From assembly GCF_039962115.1 (NCBI RefSeq), contig NZ_JAMPKJ010000019.1:28098-92097 (forward strand): a stretch of 64,000 bases of DNA, written 5' to 3'. The DNA is from Funiculus sociatus GB2-C1 (GTDB lineage: Bacteria > Cyanobacteriota > Cyanobacteriia > Cyanobacteriales > FACHB-T130). Of this stretch, positions 27,801 to 37,414 are shown piece after piece. The translations under genes and the position numbers were made by a program. The notes beneath the pieces are model-generated. The model had not been told where the DNA came from. It ran no database searches and was given only the letters and a program-made list of their open reading frames with translations. Every line of letters begins with the position of its first letter. Position 1 is the stretch's first letter.

Positions 27801-28020
27801 GAACGCCTTCCGCCCAGCCATTACCCATTTCTTGTTCTATTGTTCGCCCGGTAAAATCTAGCCAGACTTGATTAAAGTAATAACAGAGTTTGTCAGTGCC
27901 AGATAACCAAATCATTACGGGGGCGGTATCTGCTACTATCCGAAATAGTTCTTCGTCCCGTAAAGGCGTTTGTATTAGCTGTTGCTCAGTGTTCTGTACT
28001 TTTAAATCCTGGCTAGTCAT
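24898..28020 (-). CDS. Multi-PAS/GAF sensor histidine kinase
   Basis: A 1040-residue soluble kinase with no membrane segment: PAS domains at about 22-140, 145-265, 312-430 and 435-555 (repeated F.YVN/..LGY, WAEGVHPED, DITERK motifs), a coiled coil at ~265-310, a GAF domain ~580-745, a coiled coil, then HisKA with phospho-acceptor His780 in GIAHEINNPVNF and HATPase (NQVFMNLIANAID, ADNGTGM, GTGLGLSIS). It will sense intracellular small molecules or redox state through several sensors; the ligand cannot be told. No response regulator is adjacent, so partners are elsewhere. Its C-terminal ~260 residues closely resemble those of the kinase encoded at 28260-30443, implying duplication. Confidence 0.92.
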   Translation of the reverse strand: MTSQDLKVQNTEQQLIQTPLRDEELFRIVADTAPVMIWLSGTDKLCYYFNQVWLDFTGRTIEQEMGNGWAEGVHPEDLQHCLDIYITAFDAREKFQMEYRLLRADGEYRWIWDTGTPRFLPDGSFGGYIGSCVDISDRKQTEAERLLLLNAVEASLNEIYIVNAKTLRFQYVNAGARRNLGYSLEKMRTLTPLDIDPELDEAFFCNLIAPLLQHEQEKLQFQTVHQRADGSLYPVEVHLQLIVQNGESVFLAVILDITERQIAEAALKQSNETLEIRVEERTNILKNAINRLKAEVAERKQTEIALRESEERYRRIIETSLEGVWIIDSNNKTSFVNPRMAEMLGYSAQEMQDKPLFDFMDDEGKAIASANVERRRQGIKENHDFKFTRKDGSPMWAIVSTKPILDSQGEYLGTLGMITDITERKATEDALRSSEQRYQILAKLSPVVIFRTDARGNSVYANQQWREITGLTKEGTLGDGWIKALHPDDRDRVYSQWHQAVTDNLPFQSEFRLIRADGLVTWVLAQAAAEIGSEGLKSYIGTMTNINQSKAAEEALRQSEVRLREKANRENLLNRITTQIRNTLNLDTVLETTVQEIRSLLQIERCGFAWYYHDREEPGWEVIKEDRLPDLPDSRGYYPAAVVGLIAEKLLDLEILRMDDVYKESDRVWQELMRSLNYASILVLPIQTLSGTIGVIICSNSTPRAWSDAEVELLCAVTDNLAIAINQAELYAATRTAARQFQEQATKLEQTLYELQQTQAQLVQTEKMSSLGQLVAGIAHEINNPVNFIYGNLIHTDNYIQDLLNLLHLYNKNYPNPTAEIRDEIEAIDVDFLIEDLPKMLSSMKVGAERIRQIILSLRNFSRLDEAEMKAVDIHEGIDSTLLILQNRLKAKTDYPGIQLIKEYGNLPQVECYAGQLNQVFMNLIANAIDALELETCDLALGAGKDSSQSPIPTIRISTKVQNNNQVVIRIADNGTGMTQAMKQQLFNPFFTTKPVGKGTGLGLSISYQIIVEKHGGELNCISAPGKGTEFAIKIPIRQI

Positions 28021-28259
28021 TTTTGGGAGTAAGTTGGGTTTGATTTGACTATACTGGCATTTTAAGCATTAATTTCTGAATATAATAGGTCATTTATAAA
28101 GTCTCTATACAATTGCTAGTAATACGGAGTGTAGCGATCGCGATCGCACACCGGATGTCAGTATTTCTATAGCATATGCAACAAAAGGCTATACCCTGTT
28201 TGGCAAATTACTCCAGATGCTTCACTACGCTTGCACCCACTAGGCATAACAGCTTAAGA

Positions 28260-30443
28260 TTAAGCCGAGGCGGGTTGGGAAGATGTCTGTTTCAGTGGGA
28301 GAGCGATCGCAAACTCCGTTCCCTCACCTATCTGGGAATTTACAGAAATTTTTCCTCCATGCTTTTCAATAATTTGGTAGCAAATCGAAAGTCCTAAACC
28401 TGTACCTTGACCTACTGGCTTAGTAGTAAAAAATGGGTCAAATATTTTATTCTTAATATGCGATGGGATTCCTGAACCATTATCCCGAATTCGCACTTGA
28501 ATTTGGTCGTCAGAAGTATTTATTGTTTTAATTATTATTTGCTTATTTGATTTTTCTTGATCGGTTAATAGCGCATCAACGGCATTACTAATAATATTCA
28601 TAAATACCTGATTAATTTGCGCTGGATAGCACTCAATTAGAGGTAAATTACCATATTGCTTAATAACCTTAACTTCTTTTTTTAATTTGTTGCTCAAAAT
28701 TAACAACGTGCTATCAATACCTTCGTGTAAGTTAACGTCTTTAACCTCGGCTTCATCTAGACGCGAGAAGTTTCGCAAAGATAAAACCATCTGCTGAATC
28801 CGCTTAGCTCCTACCTTCATAGAAGACAACATTTTAGGTACATCTTCAGTAATAAATTCTAGGTCAATTTCCTCGCTAACCTCCTCAATTTCAGGAGATG
28901 AATATGGGTGCTGCTGATAAATATGCACCAATCTAAGCAAGTCTTGAAGATATTCGCTGGTATGTTCAAGATTGCCGTAAATAAAATTAATTGGGTTATT
29001 GATTTCATGAGCAATGCCAGCTACCATCTGACCGAGGCTGGACATTTTTTCAGTTTGAATTAGCTGAGATTGGGTTTGTTGCAGTTCTTGCAGAGTTTGA
29101 GAAAGTTTAGTTGCTTGTTCACGCAATGCTTCCTCCGCAACTTTAGTAGGAGTAATGTCACGCGCACTCGCATAAATTAACTTTTCTTGGGGAGACTGCA
29201 CAGATGTCCACGCCAGCCATTTGTAGGAACCATCTTTGCAGCGATAGCGATTCTCGAAGTGGTAAGACGTTATTATACCTGTGGAAAGTTTTTCCGCTTC
29301 GGCAATAGTTGCTGCTTTATCTTCAGGATGAACAAAATCGATGAATTGGCTGTTAAGGAGTTCTTCGGGTGTGTAGCCAAGAGTTTTTTCAAAAGCTGGG
29401 TTAACGAACTTAAAATAACCGTCGAAACCAGCTATACAAAGCATATCAAACGAAATATTGAAGAAGTTATCAAGCTGCTGTTGTTTTTGCTTTAGTTCTT
29501 GGGTATAAGTTGCAACTCGCCGGATCATTTGGTTTAGAGAAATCGTCAACTTCCCAACTTCATCTTCAGTCGTCACGGGTGCTTGGAGGTTAAAATTTGA
29601 TTCCTCTGTCACCTGTTGAGCAACTTTGGTGATGGCTTCAATCGGTTGCGCGATCGCTTTACTGGTATACACTGCTAAAATAACTGCGATCGCTGCTGAT
29701 ACCAGCAAACTAATAATAATAATAAGGCTACCCAGATCCCCGGCTTCATCGTAAAGTCTATCTCCTGCTTTTGCTTCTCGTTCTTGATAGAGATTAATTA
29801 GTTTTGACAGCTCGTCTGTGAGATAATTCAAGCGAACAGTAGTTTCACCATTAATAAACTTGGTGAGTGCTTGCTGTGCTGATGGAAGCTTCTTTGTCTT
29901 TACAGTAGACGGTTCAGTCCCCTCCAGCACTGTCTTTAGTTCTGGATAATAAATTTGGAGTATATTTTCATATTTATTGATTAAAGATGTTAGATGGGCA
30001 TAATGTTGAGCCAGGTCTTCCTTGTCTTCGCCCAAGTCTTTAAAGTATAGAGTAGAATTATTTAGAAAAATTTGAGTTTCTTCTATTAATTCTTTAAGTT
30101 CAAGAAGTTCTTGAATTAAAATCGGGTATTCTTGCTCTAAGTCTTCGATATCATTTGATATAAGAAGTAATTCTCGTTGTTGAGAGCGAGCCTGTAAAAT
30201 AGCTGTTTGTAAATTATTTAGAGAATTTATCCGGACACGCACTTTCTCAACTTGTTCCGCCGCCCGCGCATAATTGTATTGTTGGAAAATAATGCCAGTA
30301 GTTCCGCCCAGAATGGCAATGCTAATCGCTAGACTATACCCATAAACGATTTTCTGCCTAATACCTAAGCGACTGGTTAGGCGGTTAAACTGAGTTAGTG
30401 AAAAATTTTGATAGCGATTTGGCAACTTAACTATAAAAGACAT
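28260..30443 (-). CDS. Membrane sensor histidine kinase (helical sensor-HAMP-PAS)
   Basis: Two membrane segments, IVYGYSLAISIAILGGTTGIIF near the N terminus and LIIIISLLVSAAIAVILAVY around residue 240, enclose a ~200-residue all-helical extracytoplasmic sensor of the CHASE3/four-helix type. A HAMP domain (~residues 255-310), one PAS/PAC domain (~325-445), HisKA with His479 in GIAHEINNPINF, and an intact HATPase (NQVFMNIISNAVDAL, RDNGSGIP, GTGLGLSIC) follow. ATG at 30443 is chosen (727 residues); an in-frame ATG at 30482 has no ribosome-binding site. The kinase core is paralogous to the neighbouring PAS/GAF kinase. Confidence 0.9.
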   Translation of the reverse strand: MSFIVKLPNRYQNFSLTQFNRLTSRLGIRQKIVYGYSLAISIAILGGTTGIIFQQYNYARAAEQVEKVRVRINSLNNLQTAILQARSQQRELLLISNDIEDLEQEYPILIQELLELKELIEETQIFLNNSTLYFKDLGEDKEDLAQHYAHLTSLINKYENILQIYYPELKTVLEGTEPSTVKTKKLPSAQQALTKFINGETTVRLNYLTDELSKLINLYQEREAKAGDRLYDEAGDLGSLIIIISLLVSAAIAVILAVYTSKAIAQPIEAITKVAQQVTEESNFNLQAPVTTEDEVGKLTISLNQMIRRVATYTQELKQKQQQLDNFFNISFDMLCIAGFDGYFKFVNPAFEKTLGYTPEELLNSQFIDFVHPEDKAATIAEAEKLSTGIITSYHFENRYRCKDGSYKWLAWTSVQSPQEKLIYASARDITPTKVAEEALREQATKLSQTLQELQQTQSQLIQTEKMSSLGQMVAGIAHEINNPINFIYGNLEHTSEYLQDLLRLVHIYQQHPYSSPEIEEVSEEIDLEFITEDVPKMLSSMKVGAKRIQQMVLSLRNFSRLDEAEVKDVNLHEGIDSTLLILSNKLKKEVKVIKQYGNLPLIECYPAQINQVFMNIISNAVDALLTDQEKSNKQIIIKTINTSDDQIQVRIRDNGSGIPSHIKNKIFDPFFTTKPVGQGTGLGLSICYQIIEKHGGKISVNSQIGEGTEFAIALPLKQTSSQPASA

Positions 30444-30748
30444 TTTTTCACCAGCTCTAATGACACAAAAATAACAAGTCATTCATAATATACAAATGAA
30501 AAATAACACGTATAATTTATAATTTAAAAGCGAAAAAACACTTAGAAAAAGCTTCAGTCATCCGAAAGTACAGGATAAAGTTAAGTAATTTTACGGATTA
30601 AAATTGGAGAAAGGAAAAAATAACCCTGCCTGGGGGTACTAGACTGCCTGTATGATTAGAAACAGTTTTGCAGTAAGCTGCTACTAGGCTTTAGCGGTAC
30701 TTTTAGCTTGATATCTCTGAAGGCAACGCATCAACTACTGACCTGTCT

Positions 30749-31846
30749 ATGACTTACTCCTCTTCATCTGTGGCAACCGATGCCGCTGGCGGTACGACTC
30801 AAACGGATTCAGCCATCTGGTCTAGCTTATTGCAACAGTTGTTAGACGGGCGATCGCTTTCGCGCGATCAAGCCGCAGAATTGATGCAGGGATGGTTAAA
30901 GGAAAAAATTCCACCAGTGCTATCAGGAGCGATTTTAGCTGCTCTCCAAGCAAAGAGTGTCTCTGCTGAAGAGTTGAGTGGCATGGCTCAAGTTTTGCAA
31001 TCCCAATCCTTCGCCCTTCCCAGCCCTCCATCCCCAGCTTCCAATCACCTAATTGACACTTGTGGCACTGGGGGAGATGGGGCATCAACCTTTAATATCT
31101 CTACAGCAGTTGCTTTTGTTGCCGCTGCTGCGGGCGTTCCGGTGGCAAAACATGGCAATCGTTCTGCCTCTAGCCGAGTTGGTTCCGCTGATGTGCTGGA
31201 AGCGCTGGGAGTGAACCTGAACGCCACCCCACAGAAGGTACAGGCGGCCCTTCAGGAAGTGGGCATCACATTTCTATTTGCACCCGGTTGGCACCCTGCC
31301 TTGAAGGTAGTAGCACCGCTACGGCGAACGCTAAAAGTGAGGACGGTGTTTAATTTACTTGGGCCGTTAGTAAATCCGTTACGCCCCACAGGTCAAGTGA
31401 TTGGGGTGTTCGATCCAAAATTGGTAAGTACCATTGCCCATGCTTTGGGGCAATTAGGCATTCAGCAGGGTATTGTCTTACACGGGCGCGAGAAACTGGA
31501 TGAAGCTGGTCTTGCTGATGTCACAGACTTGGCGGTGTTGTCTGGGGGTGAAGTGGAGTTGTTGACGCTGAATCCCCAAGAACTAGGCTTGACAATGGCA
31601 CCTACGGCGTTAATCCGGGGTGGAGATGTTTTAGAAAATGTGGCGATTTTGCAAGATGTACTCCAAGGGAAAGGAACGCCAGCGCAACAGGATGTAGTGG
31701 CTTTGAATGCCGCATTAGCACTCCAAGTTGGCGGTGTGGTAGCGATGGGCAATCATGCAGAGGGCGTTTCTCTGGCAAAGGAAATTATAAACAGTGGTGC
31801 TGCTTGGTCGAAATTGGAACGATTAATTCAGTTTCTTAAGGATTAG
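30749..31846 (+). CDS. trpD: Anthranilate phosphoribosyltransferase
   Basis: Transfers phosphoribose from PRPP to anthranilate in tryptophan synthesis. The 365 residues show the PRPP-binding glycine motif [38 protein letters not shown] and the second metal site in [18 protein letters not shown]. Between LQSQSF and HLIDTCG the protein carries a Pro/Ser-rich linker ([11 protein letters not shown]) encoded by C-rich, spacer-like DNA. It is isolated from other trp genes, as usual in cyanobacteria. Confidence 0.95.
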   Translation: MTYSSSSVATDAAGGTTQTDSAIWSSLLQQLLDGRSLSRDQAAELMQGWLKEKIPPVLSGAILAALQAKSVSAEELSGMAQVLQSQSFALPSPPSPASNHLIDTCGTGGDGASTFNISTAVAFVAAAAGVPVAKHGNRSASSRVGSADVLEALGVNLNATPQKVQAALQEVGITFLFAPGWHPALKVVAPLRRTLKVRTVFNLLGPLVNPLRPTGQVIGVFDPKLVSTIAHALGQLGIQQGIVLHGREKLDEAGLADVTDLAVLSGGEVELLTLNPQELGLTMAPTALIRGGDVLENVAILQDVLQGKGTPAQQDVVALNAALALQVGGVVAMGNHAEGVSLAKEIINSGAAWSKLERLIQFLKD

Positions 31847-31906
31847 CCAGCGAGTTAAGAGTTGGAATGTTGAATTCCAACTCTTAAGGACAACTGACAG
31901 TTTTGG

Positions 31907-32815
31907 TTAATTGGGACGGAACTCAACCACGTTACGTTTAATTGTGATGTCATAACCATCAAAGAAGTCATGCCCCAATAGTCCAACTTCCATGTCTGGT
32001 AAAGCGATCGCTACCAGCACATTTTTCTTGATTGCTCCCCCAACTCCGATAGACTTGACATAACCCAGAGGAAATTCTGCTACACCATTGGGAGTCTGCG
32101 CCTTGGCACTGGATACAGGTACTACTCTGAGTGCAGCTGCCATGCGTCGGGTAATCAAGGTACCGGAAGCACCAGTATCCACAATCATTTCAAAAGTCCG
32201 GTTCCCGTCAAAGGTGACATCAATCACGGGGGTGCCACCTTCTCGCCGTTTGATTGGGGCTTGATAAACACCGTTTCTCAGAAGCCGAGGTTTGGAACTT
32301 CCTGTGGGCGCTTTCGCTACTACCACAGGCTGAGGTTTGGGTTTGGGAGGATTTGCCTTGTTCTGGGCATAGGTGAGATTGCGCTGGTATTGGGGGATTT
32401 TGGTTTTAGCGATCGCATGATAAGGACTAGAAGCCGGAATGGTTTTCATAAAAGCGATCGCTTGTTGCCAGCTGCTGATAACTAATTGCCAATCCTCTTT
32501 TGACTGAGCAGACAGGCTGATGCTGCTGGCGCTTTCAGCAGAGTCAATCGCCCGCACATAAGCGTCGGCGGAGGCTTGCGGGGATAACTGCGGCTTAGAT
32601 GGTGTCTTTGCCGGAGATTTAGATTTAGTTGAGGCAGGTTTAGACACCTGCTTTGCACTAGCAGTTGGAGGCTTCTTGGCAGGAGGAGAAGCCGAGACGG
32701 GAGTTGCTGATGGACTCTGAGGAGTGGCAGCATTGTCTTGGCTACAGCCAAAACTTACGAGTGCCAGCGTACTTGAAAGCAAAATGATTGCTGCACGGGC
32801 GTGAGGAGACTTCAC
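31907..32815 (-). CDS. Lipoprotein with retropepsin-like aspartic protease domain
   Basis: The 302-residue protein has a lipoprotein signal peptide (hydrophobic stretch ending LVSFGC, lipobox Cys at ~24), a Pro/Lys/Ser-rich linker (~30-75), a helical segment resembling TPR-like repeats (SAESASSISLSAQSKEDWQ) and a C-terminal single-lobe aspartyl-protease domain with MIVDTGASGTLITRRMA and LLGHDFFDGYDITI. One DTG per chain means that, like retroviral proteases, it would work as a dimer. Periplasmic location is inferred from the lipobox. Substrates unknown. Confidence 0.82.
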   Translation of the reverse strand: MKSPHARAAIILLSSTLALVSFGCSQDNAATPQSPSATPVSASPPAKKPPTASAKQVSKPASTKSKSPAKTPSKPQLSPQASADAYVRAIDSAESASSISLSAQSKEDWQLVISSWQQAIAFMKTIPASSPYHAIAKTKIPQYQRNLTYAQNKANPPKPKPQPVVVAKAPTGSSKPRLLRNGVYQAPIKRREGGTPVIDVTFDGNRTFEMIVDTGASGTLITRRMAAALRVVPVSSAKAQTPNGVAEFPLGYVKSIGVGGAIKKNVLVAIALPDMEVGLLGHDFFDGYDITIKRNVVEFRPN

Positions 32816-33251
32816 AATATCTGCATTTAATTCTCATCAACTATTTTATTGTCATCTATCCTTTAGTAGATTGGATCTAAAAAAATCCCTAGACCTAAAG
32901 AAATAAAGATGCGATCGCATTTATAGCCTTTATCTTCTGTTACCTGGTGAGGAGATGACCAAGCCTGGAGGAAAGCGGCCCTACAAATAAATAAGCTAGG
33001 CAATATCCACCCTGCCAGTAATTGGCAACTCCTATTTTGTGTAGCACTACAATAGACATCTCCAAAAATTAGGCTGGAATCCTTATCAAGGTTAGGCTAA
33101 AGTCAAATTTTTGGAGATGTTTAATGTATCCTTACCTTATTTGGAAGCTATGTTAGAAGTGGGGCATTCTACAGGGACACTCAACTATCTAGACCGACTT
33201 GAGAGATTCTTCAGTTCCCTCGCTCTTGAGCGCATATCTTGAGAAGCACTA
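32816..33251. other. 436-bp spacer with an inverted-repeat element and a short ORF
   Basis: The left part carries HIP1 octamers and the leader of the minus-strand lipoprotein. At 33056-33120 is a 65-bp element with perfect 15-bp ends (described separately). Immediately after it an open frame of 41 codons (33117-33242, beginning MFNVSLPYLEAMLEVGHST) ends 9 bp before the sensor kinase start. Nothing else was recognised. Confidence 0.5.
33056..33120. repeat. 65-bp inverted-repeat element
   Basis: ACATCTCCAAAAATT (33056-33070) and AATTTTTGGAGATGT (33106-33120) are perfect 15-bp inverted repeats; the interior contains a small CCTT-ATC-AAGG hairpin. It could be a miniature transposable element, a solo IS remnant or a transcription terminator/attenuator upstream of the kinase gene. 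No clear target duplication was found. Confidence 0.65.
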
Positions 33252-35849
33252 ATGCGGCTGCAAACATTCTCGAATTTAATGCTTAAAGGTTCATTAAGAG
33301 TACCACTTCGTGTGGCTCTGATAGTTCCCTTTATCTTTCAACTCTCTGTTGCTGTGGGGCTAACAGCATACTTCTCTTTAAGGAACGGTCAGAAAGCAGT
33401 CAATGAGGTTGCAGCCCAACTGAGAAGCGAAGTTACAGCCCGAATTCATCAACATATCTCCGATTATATGGAGACACCTCAACTTGTTACCCAAATAAAC
33501 GCCGATGCTGTCCGTTCTGGCAATTTGAATTTGCAGGACTCTTTAAGTCTAGAACGTCATTTCTGGCAGCAAGTGCAGTTATTCAAATCTCTAAATCCGA
33601 TTGCCTTTGGAAGTGAACAGGGAGAAATTCATTCAGTCGATCGGCTTAATGATGGTTCATTAGTCATCCGAGTTATCGACCAATCAACCAGTGGGAATTA
33701 TCACACTTATACCACTGATAGCCAGGGCAATCGCGGCAGGTTAGTTCGAGTTAACACAACCTTTGATCCTCGCACTCGCCCCTGGTATATAAAGGCTGTG
33801 AAAGGAAATAAACCTACCTGGACTGAGATTTATCCATACTTCTCATCATTAGGGTTAGCAATCAGTGCAACCCGGCCTTTTTATAACGAGGCAGGTACTT
33901 TACTTGGCGTTACCAATGCAACAGTGTCTCTCTCACAACTGGGAGATTTTCTGGATGGCTTAAAGATCGGTCGCACTGGACAAATGTTTATTGTCGAACG
34001 TTCTGGAAACTTGGTAGCAAGCTCAACGGCTGAGCCGCCTTTTGTTTTAAATCAAGAGGGAGGAAAACAGAAACAGGAAAGATTGGCAGCGATCGCTAGC
34101 AGAAATCCTGTGACTCGTCTAACAGCCCAGAATTTAAAGGAACGCTTTGGTAACTTCAATAATATTCGCCATAGCCAGCAGCTTGACTTTGAAATTGAAG
34201 GTAAGCAGCAATTCGCACAGGTGACACCATTTACTGATAGCTACGGGCTGGAGTGGGTAATCGTCGTAGTGGTTCCCGAAGCTGACTTCATGGAACACAT
34301 TGAAGCCAACACACGAACCACGATTTTGCTATGTTTAGCAGCATTGATATTCGCTACAGTTATGGGAGTGTTGACCTCTCAATACATTACCCGACCGATT
34401 GCCCATTTAATCTCTGTCTCTCAGGAAATTGCCAATGGGAAGTTAGACCAAACTGTTAAAGTAGAGGGCATTAACGAACTAGAAGTTTTAGCCCAAGCTT
34501 ACAACCAAATGGCAACTCAACTGCAAACATCTTTTACTGCGCTTGAAAAGGCAAATGAGGAGCTAGAGCTTCGGGTTGAACAGCGAACAGCGGAACTACA
34601 AGAACGGACACTTCAGCTAAAACAATCCTTCGACTTTGAAGCAACATTGAAACGGATTACAGACAGAGTTCGTGACAACTTAGACGAAGCACAGATTTTG
34701 CAAAATGTTGTCCAAGAGTTAGCCTCTGTACTTGCTGCTGAATGTTGTGCTGCTGCCCTGTATGATATAGAGCAAAAAACGTTAGTTATCAATTATGAAT
34801 ATGCCCAACCTCATTGGCCTTCTACTCAAGGTTCTAGGATTGAATTAGATGAGTTATCTGGAATTCATCAATCTCTGTTACAAGGGCAATGTTCACAGTT
34901 TTGTCAATTAGCCCCAAAGTTTGGTCGCCCTCATGCAGCGATTCTTGCGTGTCCTGTTTTTGATGACCAGGGTATCCTAGCTGATATATGGTTATTCCAA
35001 CGACCGAATTATAACTACAGTGAACTAGAAATTCGGTTATTACAGCAAGTTGCAAATCAATGCGCGATCGCTATTCGTCAGGCTCGACTTTACCAAGCTG
35101 CTCAAGCCCAAGTAGAAGAGCTAAAGAGTCTACATCAGCTTAAAGATGACTTTTTGAGTACCGTATCCCACGAACTTCGTACTCCTATTTCTAATATAAA
35201 GCTAGCGATTCGTATGCTGAAGCTAGCTCCTACTCCAGAACGCCATAAACAGTATCTAGATATTTTAGAAGCTGAGTGTACTAGAGAAGCTAACTTGATC
35301 AACGACTTGCTGGATTTGCAACGCCTGGAAGCTAATCGTTATCCTGTATTTGTCGAGTCGATAGTTGTACAAGATTTCATACCTAGCATTATCAAACCGT
35401 TTTTATCACGAATTCAAGAGCGTCAACAAGTCTTTAACGTCGATTTACCGCCTGACATTCTGCCAATTATGTCAAGTCCAGATAGTTTGGGGCGGCTTTT
35501 AGCGGAACTCCTTAACAATGCCTGCAAATACACCCCATCTAATGGGGAAATTCGCTTTAGCATCAAACAGGATATCGATTTATATAACCCGGAACCTACT
35601 GCATCAACAACCAGCTTTGAGGTCAGCAATCAAGCAGAGATTCCAACTGCTGAAATACCCCATATTTTTGATAAATTTTATCGAGTTCCCAATGCAGACC
35701 CTTGTAAACAAGGTGGAACTGGATTAGGCTTAACCTTGGTGAAAAAGTTGGTTGAGCAATTGGGGGGAGAAATTAGAGTAGAAAGTGGTGAAGGTTGGAC
35801 GAGCTTTACTATTTTATTAGGAAATATAGCAGTCATAAATGATTCGTGA
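33252..35849 (+). CDS. Membrane sensor histidine kinase (dCache-HAMP-GAF)
   Basis: The 865-residue protein has a first membrane helix at ~17-40 (VALIVPFIFQLSVAVGLTAYF), a large extracytoplasmic double-Cache domain (~45-340) with the typical DPRTRPWYIKAVKG and FLDGLKIGRTGQMFIVERSG motifs, a second helix (~348-370), HAMP (~372-425), coiled coil, GAF (~470-620), HisKA with His640 in STVSHELRTPISN and HATPase (LLNNACKYTP, FDKFYR, GTGLGLTLV). dCache domains bind small extracellular solutes such as amino acids or organic acids. No response regulator is adjacent. The short frame directly upstream may be translationally linked (see findings). Confidence 0.92.
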   Translation: MRLQTFSNLMLKGSLRVPLRVALIVPFIFQLSVAVGLTAYFSLRNGQKAVNEVAAQLRSEVTARIHQHISDYMETPQLVTQINADAVRSGNLNLQDSLSLERHFWQQVQLFKSLNPIAFGSEQGEIHSVDRLNDGSLVIRVIDQSTSGNYHTYTTDSQGNRGRLVRVNTTFDPRTRPWYIKAVKGNKPTWTEIYPYFSSLGLAISATRPFYNEAGTLLGVTNATVSLSQLGDFLDGLKIGRTGQMFIVERSGNLVASSTAEPPFVLNQEGGKQKQERLAAIASRNPVTRLTAQNLKERFGNFNNIRHSQQLDFEIEGKQQFAQVTPFTDSYGLEWVIVVVVPEADFMEHIEANTRTTILLCLAALIFATVMGVLTSQYITRPIAHLISVSQEIANGKLDQTVKVEGINELEVLAQAYNQMATQLQTSFTALEKANEELELRVEQRTAELQERTLQLKQSFDFEATLKRITDRVRDNLDEAQILQNVVQELASVLAAECCAAALYDIEQKTLVINYEYAQPHWPSTQGSRIELDELSGIHQSLLQGQCSQFCQLAPKFGRPHAAILACPVFDDQGILADIWLFQRPNYNYSELEIRLLQQVANQCAIAIRQARLYQAAQAQVEELKSLHQLKDDFLSTVSHELRTPISNIKLAIRMLKLAPTPERHKQYLDILEAECTREANLINDLLDLQRLEANRYPVFVESIVVQDFIPSIIKPFLSRIQERQQVFNVDLPPDILPIMSSPDSLGRLLAELLNNACKYTPSNGEIRFSIKQDIDLYNPEPTASTTSFEVSNQAEIPTAEIPHIFDKFYRVPNADPCKQGGTGLGLTLVKKLVEQLGGEIRVESGEGWTSFTILLGNIAVINDS

Positions 35850-36196
35850 AGGTGAGATACCGGACTTGTTAAAGTCGGGTATCTGAAGGGCTGGCTCACA
35901 ATGCCGAGGATTACTATATAGCCGAGTAAAGAGCAATCCGATAATCTTCTCTATTCAATAGACTGATTCAAAAAGAAACTGGGAGATGAGAACTAATGAG
36001 GTCAAGTTTGTCAATCTCAGGGCTGAAGCTTATTCGTGAGATGCGATCGCCTTCCTCGAAACTTGGTCATCTCGCTACCAGATAACAGCAGATGAACGTA
36101 GATGCGATCGCATCCTAATACACACTTCTACCCTAGCTGGGTGTGAGATGATAACTTACCACTAGCAACTAACAACCAAAAACTCAGCATTACCTT
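35850..36196. other. 347-bp spacer between the sensor kinase and carA
   Basis: It contains the terminator-like hairpin at 35855-35884, HIP1 octamers near 36042 and 36103 and a leader for carA. No gene or riboswitch was recognised. Confidence 0.5.
35855..35884 (+). terminator. Hairpin after the dCache kinase gene
   Basis: AGATACCGGACTT (35855-35867) pairs with AAGTCGGGTATCT (35872-35884) over 13 positions with one G-G mismatch and a GTTA loop, 5 bp after the stop codon. No T run follows, so it may instead be a spacer repeat of the GATACCCGACTT type. Confidence 0.55.
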
Positions 36197-37342
36197 ATGC
36201 GTCCTTCTTCTGCTCAAAGTGCCTTGCTCGTACTTGCTGATGGCACGTCCTACAAAGGTTGGTCTTTTGGTGCTTCAGGAACAGCCATTGGCGAAGTGGT
36301 GTTTAACACTGGTATAACTGGCTACCAGGAAGTTTTGACTGACCCCAGCTACTGCGGTCAGATAGTTACATTCACCTATCCAGAATTAGGCAACACTGGT
36401 GTCAACCTGGAAGATGAAGAATCGAATCGTCCTCAAGTCAGAGGCGCGATCGCGCGTAACATCTCCTCACGTCCCAGCAACTGGCGATCTACCCAATCCT
36501 TGCCCGACTACCTGAAACAACACAACATTCCCGGCATTTATGGCATCGATACGCGATCGCTCACCCGCAGACTGCGCTCTGCTGGGGCCATGAACGGCGC
36601 TATTTCCACCGAAATCCTCGATCCTGCCGAATTGCTGAAAAAAGTACAAGAAGCTCCCAGCATGGCAGGATTAAATCTAGTTCAGGAAGTCAGCACACAA
36701 ACCGTCTACGAATGGTCTGCTCCCACCGAGTCGAGTTGGGAATTCAGTCCCGGCGTTGAGTCAAACGACGGCGAACCCCTCACCGTTGTCGCCATTGATT
36801 TTGGCATCAAACGCAACATCCTGCGGCGTTTAGCTGCTTACGGTTGCCGCGTCATCGTTGTACCAGCCAATACACCGCCGGAAGAAATTCTCAAACACAA
36901 CCCGGATGGGATTTTTCTCTCCAATGGCCCAGGCGATCCAGCAGCCGTCACCGAAGGCATCGAAACCACCAAAGCCTTGCTAGAAAGCCAGAAACCCGTC
37001 TTTGGCATCTGCATGGGACACCAAATTCTCGGTCTTTCAATGGGTGCTGACACCTTCAAGCTCAAATTTGGTCATCGCGGCTTAAATCAACCAGCAGGTT
37101 TAAAACAGCGGGTGGAGATTACCAGCCAGAATCACGGCTTTGCCATTGATGCAGATTCCTTAAGCTCAGATGTGGAAATAACCCATCTGAACCTGAACGA
37201 TCGCACTGTAGCTGGTTTACGGCACAAATCCCTGCCCTTCTTCTCCGTACAGTACCACCCAGAAGCCAGCCCCGGCCCCCACGATGCCGACTATCTGTTT
37301 GAGCAGTTTGTTGAGCAAATGCGATCGCATCGCCAAAATTAA
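36197..37342 (+). CDS. carA: Carbamoyl-phosphate synthase small (glutaminase) subunit
   Basis: Hydrolyses glutamine and channels ammonia to the large subunit CarB for carbamoyl phosphate used in arginine and pyrimidine synthesis. Full length at 381 residues: N-terminal CPSase small-chain domain ([26 protein letters not shown]...) and class I glutaminase with catalytic Cys in [13 protein letters not shown] and His/Glu in [11 protein letters not shown]. carB is not adjacent. The next gene, for a STAS protein, begins ~70 bp downstream on the same strand. Confidence 0.96.
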   Translation: MRPSSAQSALLVLADGTSYKGWSFGASGTAIGEVVFNTGITGYQEVLTDPSYCGQIVTFTYPELGNTGVNLEDEESNRPQVRGAIARNISSRPSNWRSTQSLPDYLKQHNIPGIYGIDTRSLTRRLRSAGAMNGAISTEILDPAELLKKVQEAPSMAGLNLVQEVSTQTVYEWSAPTESSWEFSPGVESNDGEPLTVVAIDFGIKRNILRRLAAYGCRVIVVPANTPPEEILKHNPDGIFLSNGPGDPAAVTEGIETTKALLESQKPVFGICMGHQILGLSMGADTFKLKFGHRGLNQPAGLKQRVEITSQNHGFAIDADSLSSDVEITHLNLNDRTVAGLRHKSLPFFSVQYHPEASPGPHDADYLFEQFVEQMRSHRQN

Positions 37343-37414
37343 TCAATAGCAATTAGCAGCTGTGTGTTCTATAATGGAGCCTCGACTAAGGACAATCCAA
37401 GGTAGGAGGGTGTT

